NCBI RefSeq assembly: GCF_015500075.1
Contig: NZ_CP045496.1
Location: 1,612,001 to 1,676,000, forward strand
Direction of reading: 5' to 3'
DNA: 64,000 bases
Source: Mesorhizobium sp. INR15
GTDB taxonomy: Bacteria > Pseudomonadota > Alphaproteobacteria > Rhizobiales > Rhizobiaceae
Part shown: positions 16,810 to 24,465 of the stretch, piece after piece
Layout of the letters: the number at the start of each line of letters is the position of its first letter
How positions within the stretch are numbered: the first letter of the stretch is position 1
Notes under the pieces: generated by a model
Told to the model about the DNA's origin: nothing
The model's input: the letters and a program-made list of their open reading frames with translations, nothing else
Database searches by the model: none
Position numbers and translations under genes: made by a program

Positions 16810-18432
16810 TTGAAGAAGCTTTTCCCGATCGTCGCTTTCATTGCCGTCGCGCTGATCAGCATGATGATGGCGGGGTTCGCGTATTTCGCGACGCAGGAAG
16901 CCACACGCATCAAGTTCGAGGCGACGGCCGATGATGCCCTCAATAGGGTCGAGAGCCGCATCGACCTGCATCTGTCGCTGCTGCGCTCGACGCAGGCACT
17001 TTTCGATGCCCGCAACGGCGATATTTCCCAGAACGAGTTCAAGGCCTTTTTCAACGCGCTGGATGTCGACAACAATTTCGCCGGCCTGCGCGGCATAGGC
17101 TTTCTCAGGTTGGTGAAGACTGACGACGAGGCGGCGGTCGAGCGGGATATCCTGCGTGATCACGGCACCAGCCAAGCGGTCTACCCCGATACGACCTTGC
17201 CATGGCGTGCACCCATCGTGCTGTTCGAGCCGTTGGACCCGTCGAACAAGGCCAGCATCGGCTATGACATGTTCACCGAGCCGGTGCGTCGCGAGGCGAT
17301 CGAGAAGGCGATGGCCGATGACCAGCAACACGCGAGCGGGCTGGTTCAACTCGGCCTGAGCACGGGCGCGGCGCAGACCTACACCGGCTTTTTCGTTTTC
17401 GTGCGGCTCAATGTCGAGACCGCGCCGGATGTGATCAATGCGCAGAGGTCTTCGACCAGGGGCTTCCTCTACGCGGCGTTTCGTGCCGGAGACCTGTTTC
17501 GGACCGCGCTCAGCCGGGCACCGCTGCTGCCGGTCAACACCGAGATCTATGATGGTGCGGTGGACGCTGACCATCTTCTGTTCCGCTCGGAGACACCGCC
17601 GGTTTCAACCTTCGGCGACAGGCTGCTGGTCACGCGCAAGATCACCGTCGCGGGCCAGCCATGGACCGTTCTGTTCAGGCCTACCAGCGCGTTCTCGCAA
17701 CCGTCTTCGCGCGCTATCCCTGTCATGCTCGGGCTGTTCGGGCTGCTGCTGGCCGGCGCCATAGCTCTGGTCGCGCGCTATCAGGAGCGTGCCTATGACG
17801 CGGTGTCGCTGCTGCATGAAACGACGGAAAAGAGCCTGCTTGAAAAGGATCTGATGCTGCAGGAGATGAAGCATCGCATCAAGAATTCGATCACGCGCGT
17901 GTTGGCCATCGCGCGCCAGACCGCGTCACGCGCCACCGACGTCAACGAGTTCTCGGCATCCTTCTCGGCCCGGCTGCAGGCGATGGCCGCTTCACAGGAT
18001 ATGCTGACGCGCTCGCGCTGGCAGAAGGCCGATCTCGGCGAGTTGCTGCGTATCGAACTTGGCCAGGTGTTCGGCAAGGAGCTACCGGAAGGGCTGTTGT
18101 CTGGCCCGGAGGTTATGCTCGACGAGACCACGACGCAGGCGCTTGGCCTGACCTTCCATGAACTGGCAACCAATGCGCTGAAATATGGCGAAGCCGGGAC
18201 GTCCTTTGGCGCGCTCAAGGTGGACTGGTCGCTGGAAGGGCTTGGACGCGAGCGAACGCTGGCACTGAACTGGCGGGAGACCGGGAAGAAGAAAGTCGAG
18301 GCGCCGGCCGAGACCGGGTTCGGCACCAAGCTGATCGACCTCAATGTCACGCGTGAACTGCGCGGCACGATCAAGCGCGATTTTGAGGCCAATGGGCTGA
18401 AGGTGAAAATCAGGATACCGCTAACCGCCTGA
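16810..18432 (+). CDS. Membrane HWE-family histidine kinase with CHASE sensor domain
   Basis: The 540-residue protein starts at TTG with MKKLFPIVAFIAVALISMMM, a first membrane helix. A periplasmic CHASE-like region (about 30-290; GLRGIGFL, ASIGYDMF) is followed by a second helix near 300-320 (GLFGLLLAGAIALVARY). The kinase core has the HWE/HisKA_2 H-box EMKHRIKNSITRVL with His355, the N-box FHELATNALKYGEAG and the W-x-E motif LNWRETG. HWE kinases often feed PhyR in the general stress response, and phyR lies 2.8 kb downstream, but no direct link is shown. The ligand of the CHASE domain is unknown. Confidence 0.88.
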   Translation: MKKLFPIVAFIAVALISMMMAGFAYFATQEATRIKFEATADDALNRVESRIDLHLSLLRSTQALFDARNGDISQNEFKAFFNALDVDNNFAGLRGIGFLRLVKTDDEAAVERDILRDHGTSQAVYPDTTLPWRAPIVLFEPLDPSNKASIGYDMFTEPVRREAIEKAMADDQQHASGLVQLGLSTGAAQTYTGFFVFVRLNVETAPDVINAQRSSTRGFLYAAFRAGDLFRTALSRAPLLPVNTEIYDGAVDADHLLFRSETPPVSTFGDRLLVTRKITVAGQPWTVLFRPTSAFSQPSSRAIPVMLGLFGLLLAGAIALVARYQERAYDAVSLLHETTEKSLLEKDLMLQEMKHRIKNSITRVLAIARQTASRATDVNEFSASFSARLQAMAASQDMLTRSRWQKADLGELLRIELGQVFGKELPEGLLSGPEVMLDETTTQALGLTFHELATNALKYGEAGTSFGALKVDWSLEGLGRERTLALNWRETGKKKVEAPAETGFGTKLIDLNVTRELRGTIKRDFEANGLKVKIRIPLTA

Positions 18433-18463
18433 CGGCTTAAAGCGTCGATGTTTTAGAAAAGTG

Positions 18464-18494
18464 GGACAGGGGGCCGGCAACCAGCCCCCTGTCC
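18464..18494. terminator. Bidirectional terminator between convergent genes
   Basis: GGACAGGGGGC (18464-18474) pairs perfectly over 11 bases with GCCCCCTGTCC (18484-18494), with a nine-base loop. It lies between the stops of the CHASE-HWE kinase and the glycine-zipper lipoprotein. Confidence 0.75.
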
Positions 18495-18511
18495 TTTCCC
18501 GATTGCTGAAA

Positions 18512-18757
18512 TCAGTTGCAGCGGGCCCAGTGGATCGTACCGTCAGCGCGGCGATACTTGCAGCGGCCGGTTTGCACGTTACGGTACAACAAACCAGACC
18601 CAGCCCCCACAGCCGCGCCGATCAGCGCGCCTTTGCCGCCGCCGACCAGACCGCCGACACCGGCGCCGATCAAGCCACCGCCAACGACGTCCTGTTCGGT
18701 CGAGGTACAGCCGCTAAGGGCGGCCACCGCAACCATGGCAATAATCATCTTCCGCAT
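18512..18757 (-). CDS. Glycine-zipper lipoprotein, 81 aa
   Basis: MRKMIIAMVAVAALSGCTST is a lipoprotein signal with lipobox LSGC (Cys at residue 17). The middle repeats small residues (VVGGGLIGAGVGGLVGGG and following), a glycine-zipper domain that usually packs against or into membranes. The C-terminus has a Cys pair (RCKYRR, WARCN). GAGGAG seven bases before the ATG at 18757 decides the start. Such proteins are common stress-associated envelope components; the exact role is unknown. Confidence 0.75.
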   Translation of the reverse strand: MRKMIIAMVAVAALSGCTSTEQDVVGGGLIGAGVGGLVGGGKGALIGAAVGAGSGLLYRNVQTGRCKYRRADGTIHWARCN

Positions 18758-18841
18758 AGAATAGCTCCTCACTTTGTGTCCACACTTTAATAAGCTCCAA
18801 CCACCACTTAGCATGAAATGACAGCCGTTGCCTGCTCGAAT

Positions 18842-19168
18842 TTATTGTTGGCGAAGATAGTCTTTTTCGGGGCGTACCGTGTTTGATGCGACCATCAGAT
18901 TGGAAATCTCCAGTGACGCATCAAGCGTACCGTTTGGCAGAACCTTCCAAACCACCTGATCGTAGTCGTCTTCGAGAGCCGGGTCGACAGCGAGGCATTT
19001 CGCGACGATATGCTGCGCCTGACCCTGCACATCGCCCAATGCAAACGGGCGCTCCGCAGTGCATGCGTCGGCTGTGGCGAATACGCTCACCGGCACCGAC
19101 AACTCACGGCAATCCGACAAATTATTCGAACAACCGATGACCAGCAGCAAGGCGGCGATGTGTTCCAT
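18842..19168 (-). CDS. Conserved-looking hypothetical protein under EcfG-type promoter
   Basis: The 108-residue product starts MEHIAALLLVIGCSNN and contains four cysteines (GCS, DCR, ACT, KCL). The hydrophobic start may be a short membrane anchor or part of a folded domain. I place the start at 19168 because GAGAGG lies nine bases before it; the in-frame ATG at 19177 abuts the same sequence. An exact EcfG-type promoter (19216 down to 19192) precedes it. No known domain is recognised. Confidence 0.65.
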   Translation of the reverse strand: MEHIAALLLVIGCSNNLSDCRELSVPVSVFATADACTAERPFALGDVQGQAQHIVAKCLAVDPALEDDYDQVVWKVLPNGTLDASLEISNLMVASNTVRPEKDYLRQQ

Positions 19169-19191
19169 GACGGACATCCTCTCGCCATAAG

Positions 19192-19216
19192 AACGGGCCA
19201 GCCGCGCCAAAGTTCC
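19192..19216 (-). promoter_or_regulatory. EcfG-type promoter for the gene at 18842-19168
   Basis: Read on the minus strand: GGAAC (19216-19212), 16 bases, CGTT (19195-19192). It is an exact match to the EcfG consensus, 23 bases from the chosen start codon. Confidence 0.72.
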
Positions 19217-19343
19217 TGTCACCCTGGGGCTGCAAGTGAATATTTGGTAAATGCTGGCGGGTGCGGCTGGCGACAGTCCCGCCGTGGCGAGTTGCCAATG
19301 TTGAAAGGCTGAAGGGCCGGCGGATGTACTGGGGCCGATTTGC

Positions 19344-19535
19344 TCAGATCAATTGCATGACAATGATAACAACGACCATCGCGAGCAGGGTAAAGGCAAC
19401 CAGGCGAAGTGACGGGCGCAACAGACCGGGAGGTGGCGGTGCGGATGCTTCGAGCTCCTGAAATCCCCCCATCGAGACCCGGGCGGCTTCTTCCAGTCTG
19501 TTCATGTCGGCAACCGTCAAAGTCATTCCTCCCAT
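19344..19535 (-). CDS. Small single-pass membrane protein, 63 aa
   Basis: The N-terminal half is soluble and amphipathic (NRLEEAARVSMGGFQELE). A Pro run (APPPPGLLRP) then leads into a C-terminal hydrophobic helix (about 45-62) ending at the terminus, so it looks like a tail-anchored membrane protein. AAGG precedes the first ATG. An EcfG-like promoter with a 17-base spacer lies just upstream. Function unknown. Confidence 0.55.
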   Translation of the reverse strand: MGGMTLTVADMNRLEEAARVSMGGFQELEASAPPPPGLLRPSLRLVAFTLLAMVVVIIVMQLI

Positions 19536-19557
19536 GCTGGACCTTAGCCTCGGCCGA

Positions 19558-19583
19558 AACGCCCAAGCGCATCGGCAGGTTCC
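19558..19583 (-). promoter_or_regulatory. EcfG-type promoter, 17-base spacer
   Basis: Minus strand: GGAAC (19583-19579), 17 bases, CGTT (19561-19558). The longer spacer is tolerated in this promoter family but makes the match weaker than its neighbours. It lies 23 bases before the membrane-protein start at 19535. Confidence 0.55.
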
Positions 19584-19663
19584 AGCGGCATCTGGGAAAT
19601 AAAAGCATCCGCCTTTATGGTGAATAGCCGGTTAAGGAACAGCGACCGGTCCGCTGTCCTCGA

Positions 19664-20695
19664 TCACTCCGTTTCGAAATTGCCGTGTGGAACGATAAGC
19701 CGGTATTCGAGGCGTCCAGCCGTGATTTCAAGTGTCGCCGTGCCGTTCAGCGAAGCGGGCACGACCCGCTCGAGGGCGACACTGCCGAAACGCTTTTCGC
19801 TGGGCTGGTTGTCATTGGCTCCAATCGTCTCGGCCCAAATCAGCGACAGGGAGGTGCCGGCCTCGGACGCGGTCAGATTGGCGCTTACCTCGACGAAGCC
19901 ATCGGGCCGCGACAGCGCGCCATAGCTGACCGAGTTGACGGCCAGTTCATGCATGGCCAGGCCGATGTGCAGGGCGGCGTTGGGATTGAGATAGGGATTC
20001 GCGCCCTGAAAACGCAGGCTGCGCACCGGGTCCGCGCCATAGCGGCCAACCTGGCCCGACACAAGTTCACGAAGGGCAGCACCACGCCAGTTAGACGACG
20101 TCACGAGGTCCTGGGATGAAGCCAGCGACTGCAGCCGGCCGCGAAAGCGTGTCAGGAAATCGCTGATGCCGTCGGAATAGCGGCCTGTCTGCGTGGCAAT
20201 GCTCTGGATGATGGCCAAAAGGTTCTTCGAGCGATGACTGACTTCGCGCAGCAATGCGGTCAAGGTTTGCTCGCGGCGTTTCTGCTCGGTGGTTTCAACC
20301 ATCGTTGTGACAACGCCCTGGACCTCGCCAGCGTCGCTGTGGTCGGCGTCGATCCAGACCTGAAACCAGCGGATCCCTTCTTCGGTCGGAACGCTGAGTT
20401 CAAGCCTTTCCGGGCTGCCGGAGGCAATGACGCTGCGTTTGGCCGCGCCGATCCGGTCCGCCTGGTCCGCTGGCAAAATACCGTTGCTGTCCGCAGAGTC
20501 CGAGGCCCACGGAGCACGCATGTTGCGTGCCCACACGGTCTTCATCTCACGATCCTGATAGAGAACAGAGATACCGGCATTGTGCAAAGCATGAAGGAGA
20601 GCCCGGCCGAGCTGCATTCCGCTTTCGGCAGGGTGCAGGGCGATGACTTCATCGCCCTGTCCGCCGTCGCTTGTATCACTCGCCCTGGAACGCAT
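19664..20695 (-). CDS. PAS-HWE sensor histidine kinase, candidate PhyR kinase
   Basis: The 343-residue cytoplasmic protein has a PAS-like region (about 30-135). The HWE/HisKA_2 kinase core follows: H-box REVSHRSKNLLAIIQ with His154, N-box MHELAVNSVSYGAL and the W-x-E motif LSLIWAETIG. It lies next to phyR-nepR-ecfG and is itself preceded by an exact EcfG-type promoter. This is the expected arrangement for the kinase that phosphorylates PhyR (PhyK/PhyT type), with positive feedback. The start at 20695 lacks a strong ribosome binding site; Met27 is an alternative. Confidence 0.88.
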   Translation of the reverse strand: MRSRASDTSDGGQGDEVIALHPAESGMQLGRALLHALHNAGISVLYQDREMKTVWARNMRAPWASDSADSNGILPADQADRIGAAKRSVIASGSPERLELSVPTEEGIRWFQVWIDADHSDAGEVQGVVTTMVETTEQKRREQTLTALLREVSHRSKNLLAIIQSIATQTGRYSDGISDFLTRFRGRLQSLASSQDLVTSSNWRGAALRELVSGQVGRYGADPVRSLRFQGANPYLNPNAALHIGLAMHELAVNSVSYGALSRPDGFVEVSANLTASEAGTSLSLIWAETIGANDNQPSEKRFGSVALERVVPASLNGTATLEITAGRLEYRLIVPHGNFETE

Positions 20696-20724
20696 CTGTC
20701 AATCTGTCCGCCCTACACAGGCTG

Positions 20725-20749
20725 AACGGCTCAAAGTGTTTTGGGTTCC
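20725..20749 (-). promoter_or_regulatory. EcfG-type promoter for the PAS-HWE kinase
   Basis: Minus strand: GGAAC (20749-20745), 16 bases, CGTT (20728-20725). Exact match, 29 bases before the kinase start. Confidence 0.72.
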
Positions 20750-20870
20750 CAAAGAGGTTGCCAAGGCTGGTCCCAAAAGCGGTCCGCCGAGCGGCGTCCC
20801 GTTAAAGGACACCGCCCGGCGGTGGCTGGAAACCGTTTGAGGGGTGCGGCTTCCAGTGTTCGCTAGGTCC

Positions 20871-21035
20871 TCACGCCCGTTTGAACAGGCCGGCAAGAAG
20901 CGAAATGACCAGGAAGGCAAGGAAGATGAAGAACAATATTTGCGCTATGCCGGCCGATGTACCGGCGATGCCGCCAAAACCAAGCGCGCCGGCGATAATC
21001 GCCACGACGAGAAATACGAGCGCCCAGTAGAGCAT
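20871..21035 (-). CDS. DUF1328 (YtjA-type) small membrane protein, 54 aa
   Basis: Translation of the minus strand from 21035 gives MLYWALVFLVVAIIAGALGF, then GGIAGTSAGIAQILFFIFLA and a FLVISLLAGLFKRA end. This is two hydrophobic helices separated by a Gly-rich turn, the pattern of the DUF1328/YtjA family. AAGGAG precedes the ATG and an exact EcfG-type promoter (21089 down to 21065) lies upstream. These proteins are often stress-induced; their molecular role is unknown. The gene is short enough to be missed by length-filtered gene calling. Confidence 0.88.
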   Translation of the reverse strand: MLYWALVFLVVAIIAGALGFGGIAGTSAGIAQILFFIFLAFLVISLLAGLFKRA

Positions 21036-21064
21036 GGTCCATCTCCTTCAAATGGTGTGATAAA

Positions 21065-21089
21065 AACGTGGTTCAGTGCCGTTTGTTCC
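21065..21089 (-). promoter_or_regulatory. EcfG-type promoter for the DUF1328 gene
   Basis: Minus strand: GGAAC (21089-21085), 16 bases, CGTT (21068-21065). Exact match, 29 bases before the ATG at 21035. Confidence 0.72.
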
Positions 21090-21224
21090 ACCATTCGGCG
21101 AAAAAGACGATCCCTGGAAATCTTTCGGCGCGTGCGGCAAATGCCACATAACCGCACTGACCGGCCAGAGCCGCCGTGCCCATGCGTGGCCGGAAATGAC
21201 GATCTCGATCCGACGTCGAAAATC

Positions 21225-22019
21225 TCAGGCGGCGGCCTTCGCTTGCCGGTCGAAGAACAGCGCCTGGCTGATCAGCGCCTTGACCATGTCCGGGTTGAAC
21301 GGCTTGGTGACGAGGAATGCCGGCTCCGGCCGCTCCCCGGTCAACAGGCGTTCCGGAAAAGCGGTGATGAAGATCACCGGCACCGATGTCGATGACAGGA
21401 TTTCATTCACGGCCTCGATGCCCGAACTGCCGTCTGCGAGCTGGATGTCGGCAAGCACCATTTTCGGCCGTGTCTTGCCGAACATCGTCACTGCCTCGGA
21501 GTGGGTGCGCGCTGTTCCGACAACGCGGTGGCCGAGGCTTTCGACCATCTCCTCGATGTCCATGGCAATCAGCGGCTCGTCCTCGATGATCAGAACATCG
21601 GTTGCCACCTGACGGGAGATCTCGTTGCTCGCCTGGGCAAGAAGCTCGGAAAATTCCTGGTCGCCGACATCGAGAATCTCGGCTGCCTCGTCTTCGGTAA
21701 AGCCTTCTACCGCGACCAGCAGGAAGGCCTGGCGGGGGCGCGGCGCGATCGCGTTCAGGTTTGCGGCAGCGCGCTGTTCCCATGCCGATTGCGCATGCTC
21801 TTGTGGAACACGGATAGCAACCGAAGTGAAAAGCTTGGCGAAGACCTTGTAGAGTGCGATGCGGTCGTTCGATGCATCTGGAAAGATTTCGACATCGGCG
21901 ATGATGGCTTCGAGCATCGCTGCGACCAGCGCGTCACCACTTTCCTGCGATCCGGAAACGGCCCGCGAGAAGCGGCGCAGAAACGGCAGATGCGGCGCGA
22001 TGGTGGCTGATAGGCTCAT
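21225..22019 (-). CDS. phyR: General stress response anti-anti-sigma response regulator PhyR
   Basis: The 264-residue protein has an N-terminal sigma-like domain (about 1-135; FLRRFSRAVSG and LLVAVEGFTEDEAAEIL). A C-terminal receiver (about 140-262) carries DVLIIEDEPLIAMDIE, phospho-acceptor Asp in MVLADIQLADGSSG and Lys in LVTKPFNPDM, the specific PhyR signature. When phosphorylated, PhyR sequesters NepR and so frees EcfG. I chose the ATG at 22019 because GGGAGACG precedes it and MSLSATIAPHLPFLRRF is the family N-terminus. It is divergent from nepR-ecfG with its own EcfG-type promoter, so it is autoregulated. Confidence 0.96.
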   Translation of the reverse strand: MSLSATIAPHLPFLRRFSRAVSGSQESGDALVAAMLEAIIADVEIFPDASNDRIALYKVFAKLFTSVAIRVPQEHAQSAWEQRAAANLNAIAPRPRQAFLLVAVEGFTEDEAAEILDVGDQEFSELLAQASNEISRQVATDVLIIEDEPLIAMDIEEMVESLGHRVVGTARTHSEAVTMFGKTRPKMVLADIQLADGSSGIEAVNEILSSTSVPVIFITAFPERLLTGERPEPAFLVTKPFNPDMVKALISQALFFDRQAKAAA

Positions 22020-22091
22020 GATAGACGTCTCCCTCAGATGACGTGATTGCATAGTTTGCAGGTCAAGCTGATTGCAAGCCCCGGGGAGACA

Positions 22092-22116
22092 AACGCGGGT
22101 TCCATGAAAAAGTTCC
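22092..22116 (-). promoter_or_regulatory. EcfG-type promoter for phyR
   Basis: Minus strand: GGAAC (22116-22112), 16 bases, CGTT (22095-22092). Exact match, 73 bases before the phyR start. Confidence 0.85.
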
Positions 22117-22125
22117 AGCCATCAT

Positions 22126-22150
22126 GGAACTATTGCGTCAGGAAGGCGTT
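22126..22150 (+). promoter_or_regulatory. EcfG-type promoter for nepR-ecfG
   Basis: GGAAC (22126-22130), 16 bases, CGTT (22147-22150). Exact match in the phyR-nepR intergenic region, with its -35 element nine bases from the -35 element of the opposing phyR promoter. Confidence 0.88.
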
Positions 22151-22240
22151 TTGCAGGTCGGGATGGGCAACCAGACGAGGGTGCCGCTTGCCTTGTATCG
22201 TGTCGTATGAGCGGCCTGGGTGCTGGAAATAAAGGGCGAA

Positions 22241-22444
22241 ATGAAGGAAATGACGAAAGATAGTCTGACTGGCGCCAATGGCCGGCGCCGGGATGGTTCC
22301 GCCGACCCGCTCGGGTCGAATTCGGAAATTGGTCGAAAACTCAAACAATATTACGACGAGCTGGTCTCTGATGATGTGCCGGATCGCTTTGCCCAGTTGC
22401 TTAGTCAACTGGAACAGGCCGAACCCGCACAAAAGAAGGACTGA
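22241..22444 (+). CDS. nepR: Anti-sigma factor NepR
   Basis: Small anti-sigma factor (67 residues) that binds EcfG in unstressed cells and PhyR-P under stress. The core NSEIGRKLKQYYDELVSDDV followed by PDRFAQLLSQLE is the conserved two-helix NepR signature. I take the ATG at 22241, after AAAGGGCGAA; ATGs at 22220 and 22250 are in frame and possible. The stop lies three bases before ecfG, so the pair is translationally linked. Confidence 0.94.
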   Translation: MKEMTKDSLTGANGRRRDGSADPLGSNSEIGRKLKQYYDELVSDDVPDRFAQLLSQLEQAEPAQKKD

Positions 22445-22447
22445 GGC

Positions 22448-22999
22448 ATGGCAGCCGTCTCGCAGGGCTTCAAGACCGATTTGCTCGGCTCGATCCCGAG
22501 TCTGCGCGCGTTTGCCGTATCGCTGACGCAGAACGCCGACAAGGCAGACGATCTGGTGCAGGAAACGCTGGTCAAGGCGTGGGACAAGCATGAGAGCTTC
22601 CAGCCGGGCACCAACCTCAAGGCGTGGCTGTTCACCATCCTGCGCAATGAATTCTACTCGCAGATGCGCAAGCGCGGTCGCGAAGTCCAGGACAGCGACG
22701 GCATCATGACCGCCCGGCTTGCCGTTCATCCCGCCCAGCACGGCCAGCTCGACCTCAAGGATTTTCGCGGCGCGCTCGAACAATTGCCCGAAGACCAGCG
22801 CGAAGCCATCATCCTCATCGGCGCGTCGGGCTTCTCCTATGAGGAAGCCGCCGAGATTTGCGGCTGTGCCGTCGGCACGATCAAGAGCCGCGTCAGCCGG
22901 GCCCGCACGCGCTTGCAGGAGATACTGAAAATCTCAGGCGAGGATGAATATGGTCCCGATGCGATCTCGGCGCAGGTGACGGGTTCGCCGGCAAGTTAA
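22448..22999 (+). CDS. ecfG: General stress ECF sigma factor EcfG
   Basis: The 183-residue ECF sigma factor has region 2 (about 10-75; SLTQNADKADDLVQETLVKA and FTILRNEFYSQMRKRGRE). Region 4 (about 105-165) has LPEDQREAIILIGASGFSYE, then AAEICGCAVGTIKSRVSRAR as the DNA-binding helix-turn-helix. It lacks the long C-terminal extensions of other ECF groups. It follows nepR directly. It should recognise the GGAAC-N16-CGTT promoters listed across this window, including its own. Confidence 0.95.
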   Translation: MAAVSQGFKTDLLGSIPSLRAFAVSLTQNADKADDLVQETLVKAWDKHESFQPGTNLKAWLFTILRNEFYSQMRKRGREVQDSDGIMTARLAVHPAQHGQLDLKDFRGALEQLPEDQREAIILIGASGFSYEEAAEICGCAVGTIKSRVSRARTRLQEILKISGEDEYGPDAISAQVTGSPAS

Positions 23000-23026
23000 G
23001 CCGGCGATCCGGTCGTCAGGCCGGTT

Positions 23027-23407
23027 TCAACCGGCTGAGACCCGACCACAGGCCGACGCCACCGCTTCGACCAGGTCCTCTCCAGAATATGGCTTGGCGA
23101 CCAGCCTGATGCCCGGAAAGGATGCCTTGATTTCTTCGGCGTCCGAATAACCCGAAGCGAAAACGAAAGGCAGGCCGGCGTTGCGCAGGCCGGCGGCGAA
23201 GTCGAGTGTCGAGACGCCGCCAAGCATGAGATCGACGATGGCCGCGTCAAAACGCGTGGCAATGTCTCGTTCGCCCATTTCCGTCAGATCGCGGGCGATG
23301 GTTACTTCGCGGGCACCATGGTCGCGGCAAAGCTGCTCGACATCCATGGCAATGAGAAATTCATCCTCCAGAACCAGGATACGCAGTCCGTCAAGCAATA
23401 GGGGCAC
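23027..23407 (-). CDS. Single-domain response regulator
   Basis: This is a receiver domain alone: acidic residues in LVLEDEFLIAMDVE, phospho-acceptor Asp in AAIVDLMLGG, a Ser/Thr-type position in VFASGYSD and Lys in LVAKPYSGEDL. There is no output domain. I favour the GTG at 23407 because AAGGAG lies ten bases before it and the family starts near this point (126 residues); in-frame ATGs at 23440 and 23464 lack a ribosome binding site. Single-domain receivers often tune PhyR phosphorylation, which fits its place convergent with ecfG, but that is inference. Confidence 0.82.
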   Translation of the reverse strand: MPLLLDGLRILVLEDEFLIAMDVEQLCRDHGAREVTIARDLTEMGERDIATRFDAAIVDLMLGGVSTLDFAAGLRNAGLPFVFASGYSDAEEIKASFPGIRLVAKPYSGEDLVEAVASACGRVSAG

Positions 23408-23493
23408 GTGGCAATGACTCCTTGAAACGCGGCGAGTCATGATCGTTATTTGGCATCGTGTCATTTAAAAAAGACATGCCGCCGGCTTATGGC

Positions 23494-23518
23494 GGAACCG
23501 GCGTCCTTGCCATGCGTT
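23494..23518 (+). promoter_or_regulatory. EcfG-type promoter for the Crp/Fnr regulator
   Basis: GGAAC (23494-23498), 16 bases, CGTT (23515-23518). Exact match, 51 bases before the ATG at 23570. Confidence 0.7.
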
Positions 23519-23569
23519 CTTCGATCCAGGCTCTCGAAAGAGGGGCGGGCTTTCGAAGAGGGGCGAAAA

Positions 23570-24331
23570 ATGTCGGGCCAGAACGGTCGTTCTTTCTCCA
23601 CGCGTCAATATCCATGCGAGAGCTGCCCGTTGCGGCCGCTGCAGGTCTTCCGCGATTTCGAGAAGCAGGAGCTGACCTTCATAAGCAAGTTCAAGAAGGG
23701 CGAACTCGCCGTGGACAAGGGCGCCACCGTGCTGGTCGAGGGAAGCCACAGCGCACATCTGTACACGGTGCTTTCGGGCTGGGCGTTCCGCTACAAGCTT
23801 TTGCCCGATGGCCGCCGTCAGATTCTCAACTATCTCATGCCCGGCGATCTGATCGGCCTGCAAGGCAGCGTGATGGGGGAAATGCAGCATTCGGTAGAAG
23901 CGCTGTCGCCGATGCTGCTTTGTGTCTTTGAGCGCGAATATCTGCATGACCTCTATCGCAACCATCCAGGGCTGGCCTACGACATCACATGGATTGCATC
24001 GCGCGAGGAGCGCATGCTGGACGAGAACCTGCTCAGCCTTGGCCGGCGCAGCGCGATCGAGCGGGCCGCCTATCTCATCGCTTTCATCGGCAGCCGTGCC
24101 AAGGTGGTTGGGCTCAACGGCAAGCAATCCGTCCAGATCCCGATCACGCAGCAGCATCTCGCCGATACGCTCGGCCTGTCGCTGGTCCACACCAACAAGA
24201 CGATCCGCAAGCTCATGGACCGCAAGCTGATCATGTGGCGCGACGGTGGTTGCGAGGTCGTTGACAATGACGAGCTCAAGCGGCTCGCCGGTTGGGAAGG
24301 GCTGAGCGAAGGCCGCAGGCCACTCATCTGA
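23570..24331 (+). CDS. Crp/Fnr-family transcriptional regulator
   Basis: The 253-residue protein begins with CESCPLRPLQVF, a Cys pair like that before the effector domain in Fnr/FixK relatives, but without a full four-Cys cluster. A cyclic-nucleotide-binding-like beta-roll (about 40-150; LVEGSHSAHLYTVLSGW) and a C-terminal winged helix (about 170-240; ITQQHLADTLGLSLVHTNKT) follow. I chose the ATG at 23570 because GAGGGGC precedes it and because the EcfG-type promoter at 23494-23518 would lie inside the coding region of the longer frame. It probably relays the general stress signal to a second gene set; the effector is unknown. Confidence 0.88.
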   Translation: MSGQNGRSFSTRQYPCESCPLRPLQVFRDFEKQELTFISKFKKGELAVDKGATVLVEGSHSAHLYTVLSGWAFRYKLLPDGRRQILNYLMPGDLIGLQGSVMGEMQHSVEALSPMLLCVFEREYLHDLYRNHPGLAYDITWIASREERMLDENLLSLGRRSAIERAAYLIAFIGSRAKVVGLNGKQSVQIPITQQHLADTLGLSLVHTNKTIRKLMDRKLIMWRDGGCEVVDNDELKRLAGWEGLSEGRRPLI

Positions 24332-24410
24332 TCAGGCCGGCTGGACTCATCGGCCGAAACGCCCTTTCATGAGATGGGTACGATTTTTGCCGTCTTGAGG
24401 CCGCCGCCTT

Positions 24411-24435
24411 GGAACCTCGGCGTTCATCGAACGTT
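24411..24435 (+). promoter_or_regulatory. EcfG-type promoter for the DUF883-like operon
   Basis: GGAAC (24411-24415), 16 bases, CGTT (24432-24435). Exact match, 30 bases before the ATG at 24466. Confidence 0.73.
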
Positions 24436-24465
24436 TGAAATCAAGCAAACACAAGGAGTTAAGCA

